From an uncultured Lachnospiraceae bacterium (GTDB lineage Bacteria > Bacillota > Clostridia > Lachnospirales > Lachnospiraceae): a stretch of DNA of 7,039 nucleotides. How positions within the stretch are numbered: the first letter of the stretch is position 1; every line of letters begins with the position of its first letter. The notes below the pieces were generated by a model that was given only the letters and a program-made list of their open reading frames with translations, ran no database searches and had not been told where the DNA came from. The DNA is taken from positions 1-7,039 of the forward strand of contig CANOFI010000124.1 of assembly GCA_947565255.1 (NCBI GenBank), written 5' to 3'. Below, one piece after another: positions 1 through 6,052 of this stretch. The position numbers and the translations under genes are program-made.

Positions 1-52
1 GTGTATATTGGCTCAGATGACCCCAACAGCCTTGTTGCGGGCAAAGGCATAA

Positions 53-937
53 AAACAGCTGCAGAAGGCAATTCAGATTGATTCGAACAACACAACCACG
101 TTGCGCTTTATAAAAGAATTAAGCGAGATGAGCAGGGTGAAGAAGGTCATGCCGGATTCACAGAAATATGATGAAGAGCAGATACAGGTACTGAATTCAT
201 CGGAAAATCAGATTGCATACCGCAATGGAAATGAGATGATCATCCAGCCGGCCGTGGTCAAGGAACATACAGGACTTCGGACAATGATTGATATTATTAT
301 CGGTCTTGCGGTAGGCGTGGCATTGATGTGGTTTCTGGTGATGCCTGCATTTGTGAAGAATGAAAAAGATGTAACGACGCAGAAAGGAAACGGCAGCTAC
401 GAGGAACTGCAGAAGAAAAATGCGGAGGTAGACGAGCTGAATAATACGATTGCATCTTTGCAGGCCCAGTTGGACGCGGCAAACGGCAGTCTGGCCGGTT
501 ATACAGGAGAAACCGGTATTATTCCGAGAATGGAGGCTTTGATTACAGCGGCAAAAACCTATGCGGCGGGAGATATTCCCGGCACATTTGATATACTTGT
601 GACAGTGGACAGGACCGGGCTGTCAGAAGGCGCTGCCGGTTACTGGCAGGAAATGTATGACGTCTGCTCCAAACAGATGAAAACAGAAGCGGAAAGGCTG
701 TACACGCAGACCGGGGATGCGGCAAAAGCCATTGAATATTATCAGAAGCTTCTGTCGGTTGAACCGGCAAATGAAGAATTGATGTATCACTGTGCATGTG
801 CTTATAAAAAAGCAAATAAAAAACAGGATGCCATTAATTTGCTGACACAGCTGATGCAGCAGGCTCCGACGGGAAGCTATGCAAGCAGGGCGACTGCACT
901 TCTGGAAGAATTGCAGGGCACGCAGCAGGGCAGATAA
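53..937 (+). CDS. membrane-anchored TPR-repeat protein, 5' partial
   Basis: This is the 3' part of a gene for a single-pass membrane protein with tetratricopeptide (TPR) repeats; its function is unknown. The first start-like codon in the frame is TTG at 101, with no ribosome binding site before it. The in-frame codons at 53-100 read KQLQKAIQIDSNNTTT, which looks like the end of a TPR helix, so the true start lies upstream and 101 is probably internal. Counting from 101, residues 1-55 are polar, 61-85 form one transmembrane segment, 98-130 look like a coiled coil, and about 194-270 hold two TPR units (around AERLYTQTGDAAKAIEYY and CACAYKKANKKQDAINLL). The frame is blocked by TAA at 50-52, while frame 1 upstream reads VYIGSDDP, also TPR-like, so a frameshift near 30-55 is likely. 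A strong terminator follows the stop, so it is transcribed separately from spoIIA. The TPR and membrane architecture is sure; any role is not. Confidence 0.7.
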   Translation, partial: KQLQKAIQIDSNNTTTLRFIKELSEMSRVKKVMPDSQKYDEEQIQVLNSSENQIAYRNGNEMIIQPAVVKEHTGLRTMIDIIIGLAVGVALMWFLVMPAFVKNEKDVTTQKGNGSYEELQKKNAEVDELNNTIASLQAQLDAANGSLAGYTGETGIIPRMEALITAAKTYAAGDIPGTFDILVTVDRTGLSEGAAGYWQEMYDVCSKQMKTEAERLYTQTGDAAKAIEYYQKLLSVEPANEELMYHCACAYKKANKKQDAINLLTQLMQQAPTGSYASRATALLEELQGTQQGR

Positions 938-967
938 AAGACAAAAGAAGGAAAAAACGTACGAAGG

Positions 968-1000
968 AAAAGACAACAAAGAATTTTGTTGTCTTTTTTT
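968..1000 (+). terminator. rho-independent terminator after the TPR gene
   Basis: The arm AGACAACAAA (971-980) pairs perfectly with TTTGTTGTCT (985-994) across a four-base GAAT loop. The stem can be extended by A-T pairs on both sides and is followed by a run of T to position 1000. This is a textbook intrinsic terminator, 30 bases after the TPR stop codon. It insulates the TPR transcript from the spoIIA operon. Confidence 0.9.
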
Positions 1001-1002
1001 AT

Positions 1003-1054
1003 GCGCGGCCCCATGCAAAGAAAGTATGCCGCTAAGGCGGCGCATGGGGCGCGC
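1003..1054 (+). repeat. GC-rich nested stem-loop (imperfect inverted repeat)
   Basis: The outer arm GCCCCATGC (1008-1016) is the exact reverse complement of GCATGGGGC (1042-1050). The pairing continues with GCGC (1003-1006) against GCGC (1051-1054), with one bulged G at 1007. Inside it is a second perfect hairpin, GCCGC (1028-1032) and GCGGC (1037-1041) with a TAAG loop. There is no T-run, so it is not a simple terminator. It sits directly between the terminator and the spoIIAA ribosome binding site. It may be a dispersed intergenic repeat of this genome or a 5'-leader RNA structure; the window has only one copy, so I cannot tell. Confidence 0.6.
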
Positions 1055-1115
1055 GGGCAGTGGAAGAAGAATCCTCTCTGCCTGATTCATATAGAAAAAA
1101 CAGGAGGAAAATGAG

Positions 1116-1412
1116 ATGTATGAACAAAACCAGCAGGGGCTTACGGTATATTTGCCAAAAGAAGTGGACCACCATACAGTGGATAAAATCCGAATGGAAA
1201 TTGACAGACAGATTATAGAAAACGGAGTATCCGCCATTATTTTTAATTTTAAAGACACCACATTTATGGATAGCTCCGGAATCGGATTGTTGATGGGGCG
1301 CTATAAGCTCGTAAATTATATCGGCGGGCAGGTCTGTGCAGTCAGGGTGAATGAAAAGCTGAAAAAATTATTAATACTGGCGAATGTGCACAAATATGTT
1401 AATATTGAATAA
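1116..1412 (+). CDS. spoIIAA: anti-sigma F factor antagonist SpoIIAA
   Basis: SpoIIAA is the anti-anti-sigma factor of early sporulation. When unphosphorylated it binds SpoIIAB in the forespore and frees sigma-F; SpoIIAB phosphorylates it to inactivate it. The 98-residue protein is a STAS domain. It shows the family start (LPKEVDHHTVDKIR, about 14-27), a hydrophobic strand (AIIFNF) and the phosphorylation motif MDSSGIGLLMGRYK. The target serine is the first of the pair, about residue 53. The protein is somewhat shorter than the roughly 117-residue Bacillus protein, mainly at the C-terminus. The start is supported by AGGAGG at 1102-1107, eight bases before the ATG. It is the first gene of the spoIIAA-spoIIAB-sigF operon. 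Sigma-H control is known in Bacillus, but I could not find a convincing sigma-H promoter here. Confidence 0.96.
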   Translation: MYEQNQQGLTVYLPKEVDHHTVDKIRMEIDRQIIENGVSAIIFNFKDTTFMDSSGIGLLMGRYKLVNYIGGQVCAVRVNEKLKKLLILANVHKYVNIE

Positions 1413-1462
1413 AAAAGAACAAATGTTTAATACAGAGATAACACAGGAAGGAAAGATAAAAG

Positions 1463-1468
1463 AGGAGG
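1463..1468 (+). promoter_or_regulatory. ribosome binding site fixing the spoIIAB start
   Basis: AGGAGG lies five bases before the ATG at 1474. The open frame continues upstream to 1384, inside spoIIAA, but that upstream part has no ribosome binding site and no family similarity. The site therefore places the start at 1474. Confidence 0.85.
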
Positions 1469-1473
1469 CTTTT

Positions 1474-1896
1474 ATGAAAAAGGAAAATGAAATGATGATA
1501 GAATTTGACAGCAGGTCCTGCAATGAGGCATTTGCAAGAGTAACGGTCGCAGCGTTTCTGACACAGCTGAACCCGACGTTAGAGGAAGTCGCGGATGTGA
1601 AGACAGCGGTGTCGGAGGCGGTGACCAATTGTATTATTCATGGTTACGAGGAGGAAGTACATAAAATCAAAATTGAATGCGCCATAGATGAGAAACAGAT
1701 CCGGATTATCGTGAGCGACGGTGGAAAAGGAATAGAAGACGTCAAAAAAGCGATGGAGCCGCTGTATACAACAAAGCCGGACCAGGACAGGTCCGGTATG
1801 GGATTTGCGTTCATGGAGGCATTTATGGATGAGGTAAAAGTAGAGTCCGGACCGGGAGAGGGAACAAAAGTAACGATGTGGAAGACAATCGGGTAA
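1474..1896 (+). CDS. spoIIAB: anti-sigma F factor / serine kinase SpoIIAB
   Basis: SpoIIAB binds and inhibits sigma-F and phosphorylates SpoIIAA using ATP. The 140-residue protein is a GHKL-fold (HATPase_c) kinase close in length to the Bacillus protein (about 146). Visible motifs are the N-terminal contact helix NEAFARVTVAAF (17-28), whose Arg22 corresponds to the conserved sigma/SpoIIAA-contacting arginine. The N box is SEAVTNCIIHGYE with Glu48 and Asn52, the G1 box is DGGKG (82-86), the G2 box is SGMGFAFME (107-115), and GEGTKV (128-133) closes the ATP pocket. All expected catalytic and ATP-binding residues appear intact. It lies 61 bases after spoIIAA. Its TAA is followed at once by the sigF ribosome binding site, consistent with coupled synthesis of inhibitor and target. 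Confidence 0.97.
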   Translation: MKKENEMMIEFDSRSCNEAFARVTVAAFLTQLNPTLEEVADVKTAVSEAVTNCIIHGYEEEVHKIKIECAIDEKQIRIIVSDGGKGIEDVKKAMEPLYTTKPDQDRSGMGFAFMEAFMDEVKVESGPGEGTKVTMWKTIG

Positions 1897-1898
1897 TT

Positions 1899-1903
1899 GG
1901 AGG
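1899..1903 (+). promoter_or_regulatory. ribosome binding site fixing the sigF start
   Basis: GGAGG lies five bases before the ATG at 1909. A TTG at 1897 is in the same frame but overlaps this site, so it cannot use it. The ATG at 1909 is therefore preferred. Confidence 0.8.
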
Positions 1904-1908
1904 AGCGC

Positions 1909-2628
1909 ATGGAGGATACAATCACTTTAATTATACAGTCACAAAATGGGGATAAAAGCGCAAGAGATAAAATTGTGCAGGATAATCTGGGACTGGTGTG
2001 GAGTGTAGTCAGGCGATTTACCGGAAGAGGATACGAGGGAGAGGATTTGTTTCAGACAGGCTGTATCGGTCTGATTAAGGCGATTGATAAATTTGACGTT
2101 TCACTGGAGCTTTGCTTTTCAACTTATGCGGTGCCTCTTATTATCGGCGAAATCAAGCGTTTTCTGCGGGATGACGGAATGATAAAGGTGAGCAGGTCTA
2201 TCAAAGAGAATGGCTGGAAGGTCAAGCGGGTTTCCGAGCAGATTGCGAAAAAGCTCGGCCGCGACGCCACAATGGAAGAGCTGCAAAAGGAAACGGCGTT
2301 AAGCTCCGAAGAAATTGTGCTGGCCATGGAGGCATCTGCAGAGGTAGATTCCATTTATAAAACGGTTTATCAGGGGGACGGAAGTGAAATTACGCTGGCG
2401 GACAAGCTGGCCATGGAGAAAGACGATAAGGAAGAAATATTAAACCATATGCTGCTGAAACAGCTGATGGAGCATCTGGAGGAAAAAGACCGCAAACTCA
2501 TAAATCTTCGCTATTTTCAGGAGAAAACACAGATGGAGGTGGCCAGGGAGCTTGGAATCAGCCAGGTTCAGGTCAGCCGGTTAGAAAAGAAAATTCTGAT
2601 TAAAATGCGCCAGGCGGTTTTGGGGTAA
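1909..2628 (+). CDS. sigF: RNA polymerase sporulation sigma factor SigF
   Basis: Sigma-F is the first forespore-specific sigma factor, kept inactive by SpoIIAB until after polar septation. The 239-residue protein has the order expected of the sigma-70 F/G/B group. Region 2 spans about 22-92, including DNLGLVWSVVRRF, the core-binding and -10 recognition block EDLFQTGCIGLIKAIDKFD, and FSTYAVPLIIGEIKRFLRDDG. Region 3 is about 96-150, with VSRSIKENGWKV at its start. Region 4 is about 186-235, with a helix-turn-helix MEVARELGISQVQVSRLEKK. No key block is missing. The gene starts 13 bases after the spoIIAB stop codon, the usual third position of the spoIIA operon. Sigma-G is the closest alternative, but the operon position decides for sigma-F. 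Confidence 0.97.
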   Translation: MEDTITLIIQSQNGDKSARDKIVQDNLGLVWSVVRRFTGRGYEGEDLFQTGCIGLIKAIDKFDVSLELCFSTYAVPLIIGEIKRFLRDDGMIKVSRSIKENGWKVKRVSEQIAKKLGRDATMEELQKETALSSEEIVLAMEASAEVDSIYKTVYQGDGSEITLADKLAMEKDDKEEILNHMLLKQLMEHLEEKDRKLINLRYFQEKTQMEVARELGISQVQVSRLEKKILIKMRQAVLG

Positions 2629-2669
2629 ATCAGCATCTGTCATCAATGATAACAGCGCTTCCATTTTGC

Positions 2670-2698
2670 GCATAAAAAATAAAAATGTGCACATACTG
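2670..2698 (+). promoter_or_regulatory. candidate sigma-G promoter for the spoVA genes
   Basis: GCATA at 2670-2674 fits the -35 pattern GHATR known for forespore sigma-G. CATACTG at 2692-2698 matches six of seven positions of the -10 pattern CATNHTA. The spacer is 17 bases. It lies 58 bases before the spoVAA start, in the sigF-spoVAA gap. The spoVA operon is sigma-G-dependent in Bacillus, which supports the call. It was found by eye against a remembered consensus, without a score. Confidence 0.55.
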
Positions 2699-2755
2699 TT
2701 TGCAGATGAAAAGCTGGGGAAATTACAAGAACAGCTATAGTGGAAGGAAGATGGT

Positions 2756-3376
2756 ATGGAAACATTATATTTAAAAATTGACCAGAATGTGGAGGTGCAT
2801 GAGCCGGATATCACATTGGGGGATATCGGTAAAATGACCTGTGCGGACGATAACGTGGTGAACCGGCTGAAAACCATAAAGCTGGTAAAAATTCATGATA
2901 AAAAGTTTGCAAAGTATACGGTATCTGTGCTTGCAGTTATCGAAAAAATTCATGAAATATATCCGGATTTAGAGGTCAATAACATTGGAGAACCGGAATT
3001 TGTACTAACCTATAAGGAACTGAAAAAGCAGGGTGTATGGGGAGGAATCAAAGTAGGAATTGTGTGTCTCGTTTCGTTTTTCGGGTCGGCATTTACAATT
3101 ATGACATTTAACAATGATGTGGGAATCACAGAATTATTTGATACGATTTATGAGCGGATTGCAGGGGAAAAGGCCGGCGGAATTACCTCGCTGGAGGTGG
3201 CATATTCGGTCGGAATTGCCCTTGGAATTATTGTATTTTTTAATCACTTTTTCGGGCGGAAGCTGACACAGGAGCCGACCCCGCTTGAGGTGGAAATGTG
3301 TCTGTATGAGGATGATGTAAATACGATGCTTCTGGAGAAGAATACCAGAAAGGAGTACGAAATTGATGTGGATTAG
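2756..3376 (+). CDS. spoVAA: stage V sporulation protein AA
   Basis: SpoVAA is a membrane protein of the SpoVA complex, which moves dipicolinic acid (DPA) into the forespore and releases it at germination. The 206-residue length equals that of the Bacillus protein. Residues 1-90 form a soluble domain starting METLYLKIDQNVEV, with a conserved-looking LGDIGKM block (21-27). Two membrane segments follow at about 97-117 and 147-165, then an acidic tail (EMCLYEDDVNTM). The start ATG at 2756 follows GGAAGGAAG at 2742-2750. An ATG at 2751 is in another frame and meets a stop within eight codons. It lies 127 bases downstream of sigF, with no strong terminator between them, so read-through from spoIIA as well as its own promoter is possible. 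Confidence 0.9.
   Translation: METLYLKIDQNVEVHEPDITLGDIGKMTCADDNVVNRLKTIKLVKIHDKKFAKYTVSVLAVIEKIHEIYPDLEVNNIGEPEFVLTYKELKKQGVWGGIKVGIVCLVSFFGSAFTIMTFNNDVGITELFDTIYERIAGEKAGGITSLEVAYSVGIALGIIVFFNHFFGRKLTQEPTPLEVEMCLYEDDVNTMLLEKNTRKEYEIDVD
3351..3355 (+). promoter_or_regulatory. ribosome binding site of spoVAB inside spoVAA
   Basis: AGGAG, preceded by AA, lies within the last codons of spoVAA. It is 10 bases before the ATG at 3366 and 7 bases before an in-frame TTG at 3363. The TTG has the tighter spacing, but ATG is preferred as the usual codon. The two choices differ by one residue. Confidence 0.55.
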
Positions 3377-3788
3377 GCAGGTTTTTCTGGTGTTTATCGG
3401 GCTGGCTTTTGGAAGCGCAATTGCGAGTGCGATTTTTGCATTGATTGTGAAGCTGGGAATTCTGACAAGACTTGCGTCATGGACAAAGACAGCGCGGGAT
3501 ATGAAAATTTATGAGGACTGCATTCTGCTTGGCGGAATGGCGGGAAACATTGTTACGCTATATGATTTTCCGATGAAGATTGGGTTTTTGGGGCAGGTGA
3601 TTCCCGGACTTTTTTTCGGAATTTATATCGGATGCTTTTATATGGCGCTGGCGGAGGCACTGCACGCAGTTCCGGTTCTGGCGCGGAGAATTAATATAAA
3701 AAAGGGCATTGGCTGTATTTTGCTCAGTATGGCGCTGGGGAAAGCAATCGGTGCATTTTATTATTTTTTCTATAATATCGGGAAATGA
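3366..3788 (+). CDS. spoVAB: stage V sporulation protein AB
   Basis: SpoVAB is a small polytopic membrane protein of the SpoVA DPA-transport complex. The 140-residue product is nearly the same length as the Bacillus protein (about 141). It has hydrophobic stretches at roughly 5-30, 50-66, 72-98 and 113-137. Blocks typical of the family are the small-residue first helix (FIGLAFGSAIASAIFALIV), LTRLASWTKTARDMKIYED after it, and ILLGGMAGN. Its start overlaps the last 11 bases of spoVAA, which points to translational coupling. The call rests on position between spoVAA and spoVAC, length and hydrophobic pattern more than on catalytic motifs, because the family has none. Confidence 0.85.
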   Translation: MWIRQVFLVFIGLAFGSAIASAIFALIVKLGILTRLASWTKTARDMKIYEDCILLGGMAGNIVTLYDFPMKIGFLGQVIPGLFFGIYIGCFYMALAEALHAVPVLARRINIKKGIGCILLSMALGKAIGAFYYFFYNIGK

Positions 3789-3799
3789 AGGCTGGGTGA

Positions 3800-3821
3800 T
3801 TGCGAAAGAATAGTTTCGCAA
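3800..3821 (+). other. hairpin in the spoVAB-spoVAC spacer
   Basis: TTGCGAAA (3800-3807) and TTTCGCAA (3814-3821) form a perfect 8-base-pair stem with a six-base GAATAG loop. No T-run follows, so it is not an obvious terminator. It lies in the 67-base gap before spoVAC and 22 bases before its ribosome binding site (AAAGGAG at 3844-3850). It may be an mRNA processing or stability element, or a weak attenuator. Confidence 0.5.
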
Positions 3822-3855
3822 ATGCTTAAAATAAGAGACAGAGAAAGGAGATTTT

Positions 3856-4320
3856 ATGGCACAGATAACAGATTTTCAGAAAAAGGAGTATAACAAATAT
3901 GTGGAGAATGTGACGCCAAAGCACAGTCTTCCTAAAAATATGTGTAAGGCATTTATTGTAGGAGGAATGATATGCTGCATTGGACAGTTTATTCTGAATA
4001 CCTGCAAGGGGATGGATTTGAGCAAGGATATCTGCGGGTCCTGGAGCAGCCTGCTCCTGATTTTGCTGAGCGTGTTATTAACGGCGTTCAACCTGTTTGC
4101 TCCGCTTGCAAAATTCGGCGGGGCCGGGGCGCTGGTTCCGATTACCGGGTTTGCCAACGGTGTGGCGGCGTCTGCTATTGAGTTTAAAAAAGAGGGACAG
4201 GTGTTTGGTATCGGCTGTCAGATTTTTAAAATTGCCGGTCCGGTCATTTTGTATGGTATTTTTACAAGCTGGGTGCTGGGGCTCGGATACTGGATTGGGA
4301 AGATGGCAGGGATTTTTTAA
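3856..4320 (+). CDS. spoVAC: stage V sporulation protein AC
   Basis: SpoVAC is a membrane component of the SpoVA complex; the Bacillus protein behaves as a mechanosensitive channel in DPA release. The 154-residue product matches the family length (about 150). It has the typical N-terminus FQKKEYNKYVENVTPKHSLP (8-27), then NMCKAFIVGGMICCIGQFI as the first membrane segment. Further segments lie at about 62-80 and 126-150. The conserved loop FAPLAKFGGAGALVPITGFA (81-100) is a SpoVAC/SpoVAE family hallmark; the N-terminal extension identifies SpoVAC rather than SpoVAE. The start follows AAAGGAG by five bases. In most spore formers spoVAD and spoVAE come next, but here none follows within the window. 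Confidence 0.95.
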   Translation: MAQITDFQKKEYNKYVENVTPKHSLPKNMCKAFIVGGMICCIGQFILNTCKGMDLSKDICGSWSSLLLILLSVLLTAFNLFAPLAKFGGAGALVPITGFANGVAASAIEFKKEGQVFGIGCQIFKIAGPVILYGIFTSWVLGLGYWIGKMAGIF

Positions 4321-4629
4321 ATTTTCCAAAGTACAGGAATACCGTCGCTGTGGTGTTATCCATAATCGGCGGTTTACATAATTAATTCGTCCGTTAAATA
4401 TAATTCAACTGGCAATCAGCATTTGTATAAACATTGCTGTGGCAGAAGCGATTACAGGAAATAATTTTTATCTTGCTGTAAAATTGAAAAATATATGATT
4501 TTTCTCAAGAAACGATTGTATTTTTAAAGAAATTCATGTAAAATGGTAGAAGATTTGTAAGTGGACAGAAATACCGGCATGCGTCGTTCTGTAAACAGAC
4601 AAAGATTTAAAATACATGGAGGTTAAAAG
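4321..4629 (+). other. 309-base gap after spoVAC, with a possible short coding remnant
   Basis: No intact gene fits here on either strand. Immediately after spoVAC, ACCGTCG (4341-4347) and CGGCGGT (4367-4373) could pair in a weak stem, but no T-run follows. Frame 2 is open from 4382 to a TGA at 4496 with no start codon; it reads like a hydrophobic protein end, for example RPLNIIQLAISICINIAVAE. Just before it, another frame (4338-4383) reads NTVAVVLSIIGGLHN before a stop. These could be decayed remains of a membrane protein gene or chance. The right part holds the promoter and leader of the foldase gene. Ribosome binding site GGAGG is at 4618-4622. Confidence 0.4.
4516..4544 (+). promoter_or_regulatory. 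sigma-A-type promoter of the foldase-ATPase unit
   Basis: TTGTAT (4516-4521) and TAAAAT (4539-4544) are separated by 17 bases, in an AT-rich stretch, and lie 85 bases before the foldase ATG. Each hexamer differs little from TTGACA and TATAAT. This indicates vegetative expression, unlike the spoVA genes just upstream, and a leader of about 75-80 bases. Confidence 0.65.
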
Positions 4630-6051
4630 ATGGCGGGTAAAAACGACAATAAGGATTTAGGAGTGCAGGAAGAGCGTGTCATGACAAAATATGACCGTAA
4701 GATGCAGAAAAAGTATGAGGAAGAACTGCGTGCGAAAAAGAAAAAATTAGCGGTGCGCGGTACTGGAATTGCTATTTTGGCAGTGTGTGTGATCATAGTA
4801 GCATTTTTGGTAATTTCGAGTGTGGGAAAGAGCATTTCATATATTAAAGTAGATGATAAGAGCATCAGCAAAGCAGAATTTGACTTTTATTATAACCAGA
4901 TGCTGAACAGCTCTTCAAGCCAGTATGCTACTTACGGCCTGGATACGTCACAGCCGTTAGACCAGCAGGAGTGTGCAATTGAGAGCGGCCTGACCTGGAA
5001 GGATTATTTTGAAAAGATGGCAACGGATGAAATTATCCGTGTAAAAGCACTGGTAAAGGATGCGGAGGCAAATAATTTTAAGGGCGATGTTGACGCAGAA
5101 TATGACAAGACAATGGAGCTTTTTAAAGAGACGGCAAAGGCATCCGGTACGAGTGAAGACAAATATTTCGAACAGATATTCGGGGCATCAAAGGCGGATG
5201 TCGAGGAGTATATGAGAGAGTACATGCGGGCGTCTCTCTGGTATGAGAAAGTCGGAAACGACAAGAAGGCGGCAGTGAAGGATGATGCAATTGAAAAATA
5301 TTATGAAGAAAATAAGTCCGATTATGACTATGTAAGTTATTATCTGCTGGAGGTTACTCCGGAGGGCGTTAGTGCGGAAACAGCGACGGATGAAGAGTGG
5401 AGCGCAGCCATGACAAAGGCGAAGGGAGTTGCTGACCAGAAAGTAAAGACTGTGGAAACAGAGGGAACATTTACAGAATTCGGATATAAGGCGCAGTTGG
5501 ATGAGATCTTGTCCGAGTGGCTGTTTGACGAGGCGCGTACGGCCAACGAAACCGCAGTGCTTACAGACAACAATACCGGCAAATTTGATGTTGTAAAGTT
5601 TGTAAAACGCGTAAAAAGTGAAGAAATGACCTATGATGTCCGTGTAATCACCGTAACCGGGGATGCGGCTAAGATTGTAGACGAATGGAAAGATGGCAAG
5701 AAGACGGAAGACAGCTTTGTTGAGCTGGTGAATGAACATTCTATAGACACGAGTACAGTTGACGGATTATTTGAAGGAATATCCAGAACCGGTCTTGAGA
5801 TTGAAGGACTGGCTGACTGGCTGTATGATGCGAAGCGCAAAGCAGGCGATGTCGATATCTTTACGGCGGATGAATATAAATATATTGTCTATTTTAAAGG
5901 GCAGAATGATTTGGAATACAAAACAGTCATCCGCGCGAAATTGGCATCAGAGGAAGTGGAAAAATGGCTGAGCGGACTGAAGGATAAAATGAAGCTGGCA
6001 GACCCGCACGGTTCCCTGAACTATTTAAGCAAGGCGAACGAAGAGGAATAA
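4630..6051 (+). CDS. membrane-anchored SurA/PrsA-like foldase-type protein
   Basis: This 473-residue protein probably acts outside the membrane as a chaperone for exported proteins. It has a highly charged cytoplasmic N-terminus (1-43, many Lys/Glu), one transmembrane segment (about 44-66) without a lipobox or obvious cleavage site, and a long extracytoplasmic part. Residues 70-230 resemble the helical SurA N-terminal domain: a strand (ISYIKVDDKSISKAEFDFYY), then helices with YMREYMRASLWYEK and IEKYYEENKSDYDYVSYYLL. Two parvulin-like units seem to follow, at about 233-330 and 334-425. The second shows FVELVNEHSIDTSTVDGLFEG, the position of the parvulin FaelA..hS.d..s...GG segment, but lacks the usual GG and the conserved HILV start (here YDVRVITV). 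It may therefore be a chaperone without isomerase activity. The start is fixed by GGAGG seven bases upstream. It is co-transcribed with the ATPase one base downstream. Confidence 0.75.
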   Translation: MAGKNDNKDLGVQEERVMTKYDRKMQKKYEEELRAKKKKLAVRGTGIAILAVCVIIVAFLVISSVGKSISYIKVDDKSISKAEFDFYYNQMLNSSSSQYATYGLDTSQPLDQQECAIESGLTWKDYFEKMATDEIIRVKALVKDAEANNFKGDVDAEYDKTMELFKETAKASGTSEDKYFEQIFGASKADVEEYMREYMRASLWYEKVGNDKKAAVKDDAIEKYYEENKSDYDYVSYYLLEVTPEGVSAETATDEEWSAAMTKAKGVADQKVKTVETEGTFTEFGYKAQLDEILSEWLFDEARTANETAVLTDNNTGKFDVVKFVKRVKSEEMTYDVRVITVTGDAAKIVDEWKDGKKTEDSFVELVNEHSIDTSTVDGLFEGISRTGLEIEGLADWLYDAKRKAGDVDIFTADEYKYIVYFKGQNDLEYKTVIRAKLASEEVEKWLSGLKDKMKLADPHGSLNYLSKANEEE

Positions 6052-6052
6052 C

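Noticed and set aside
947..986. Sigma-H-like boxes (GAAGGAAAA at 947-955 and 963-971, AAAGAATTT at 978-986) that could drive spoIIA.
   Set aside because: The spacers are 22 and 6 bases, not the 11-12 expected, and the -10-like part lies inside the terminator hairpin, far upstream of spoIIAA.
623..1261. Long minus-strand open frame opposite the TPR gene end, terminator and spoIIAA.
   Set aside because: It crosses the terminator and two well-supported genes on the other strand, and its translation is Ser/Phe/Leu-rich shadow sequence without recognisable motifs.
1384..1473. Upstream extension of the spoIIAB frame by 30 codons, overlapping spoIIAA.
   Set aside because: It has no ribosome binding site and no family similarity; the strong AGGAGG five bases before 1474 and the family N-terminus support the later start.
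2665..2692. TGCGCAT and ATGTGCA as a terminator hairpin after sigF.
   Set aside because: The stem is short and contains a G-U pair, no T-run follows, and it overlaps the better supported sigma-G-like promoter.
4097..4381. Second plus-strand frame overlapping spoVAC and running into the gap.
   Set aside because: It is an Arg/Gly/Cys-rich out-of-frame reading of spoVAC, with no ribosome binding site.
5188..5739. Minus-strand open frame of 183 codons opposite the foldase gene.
   Set aside because: The plus-strand gene has a clear start, membrane segment and domain pattern; the reverse frame shows no ribosome binding site or family features.
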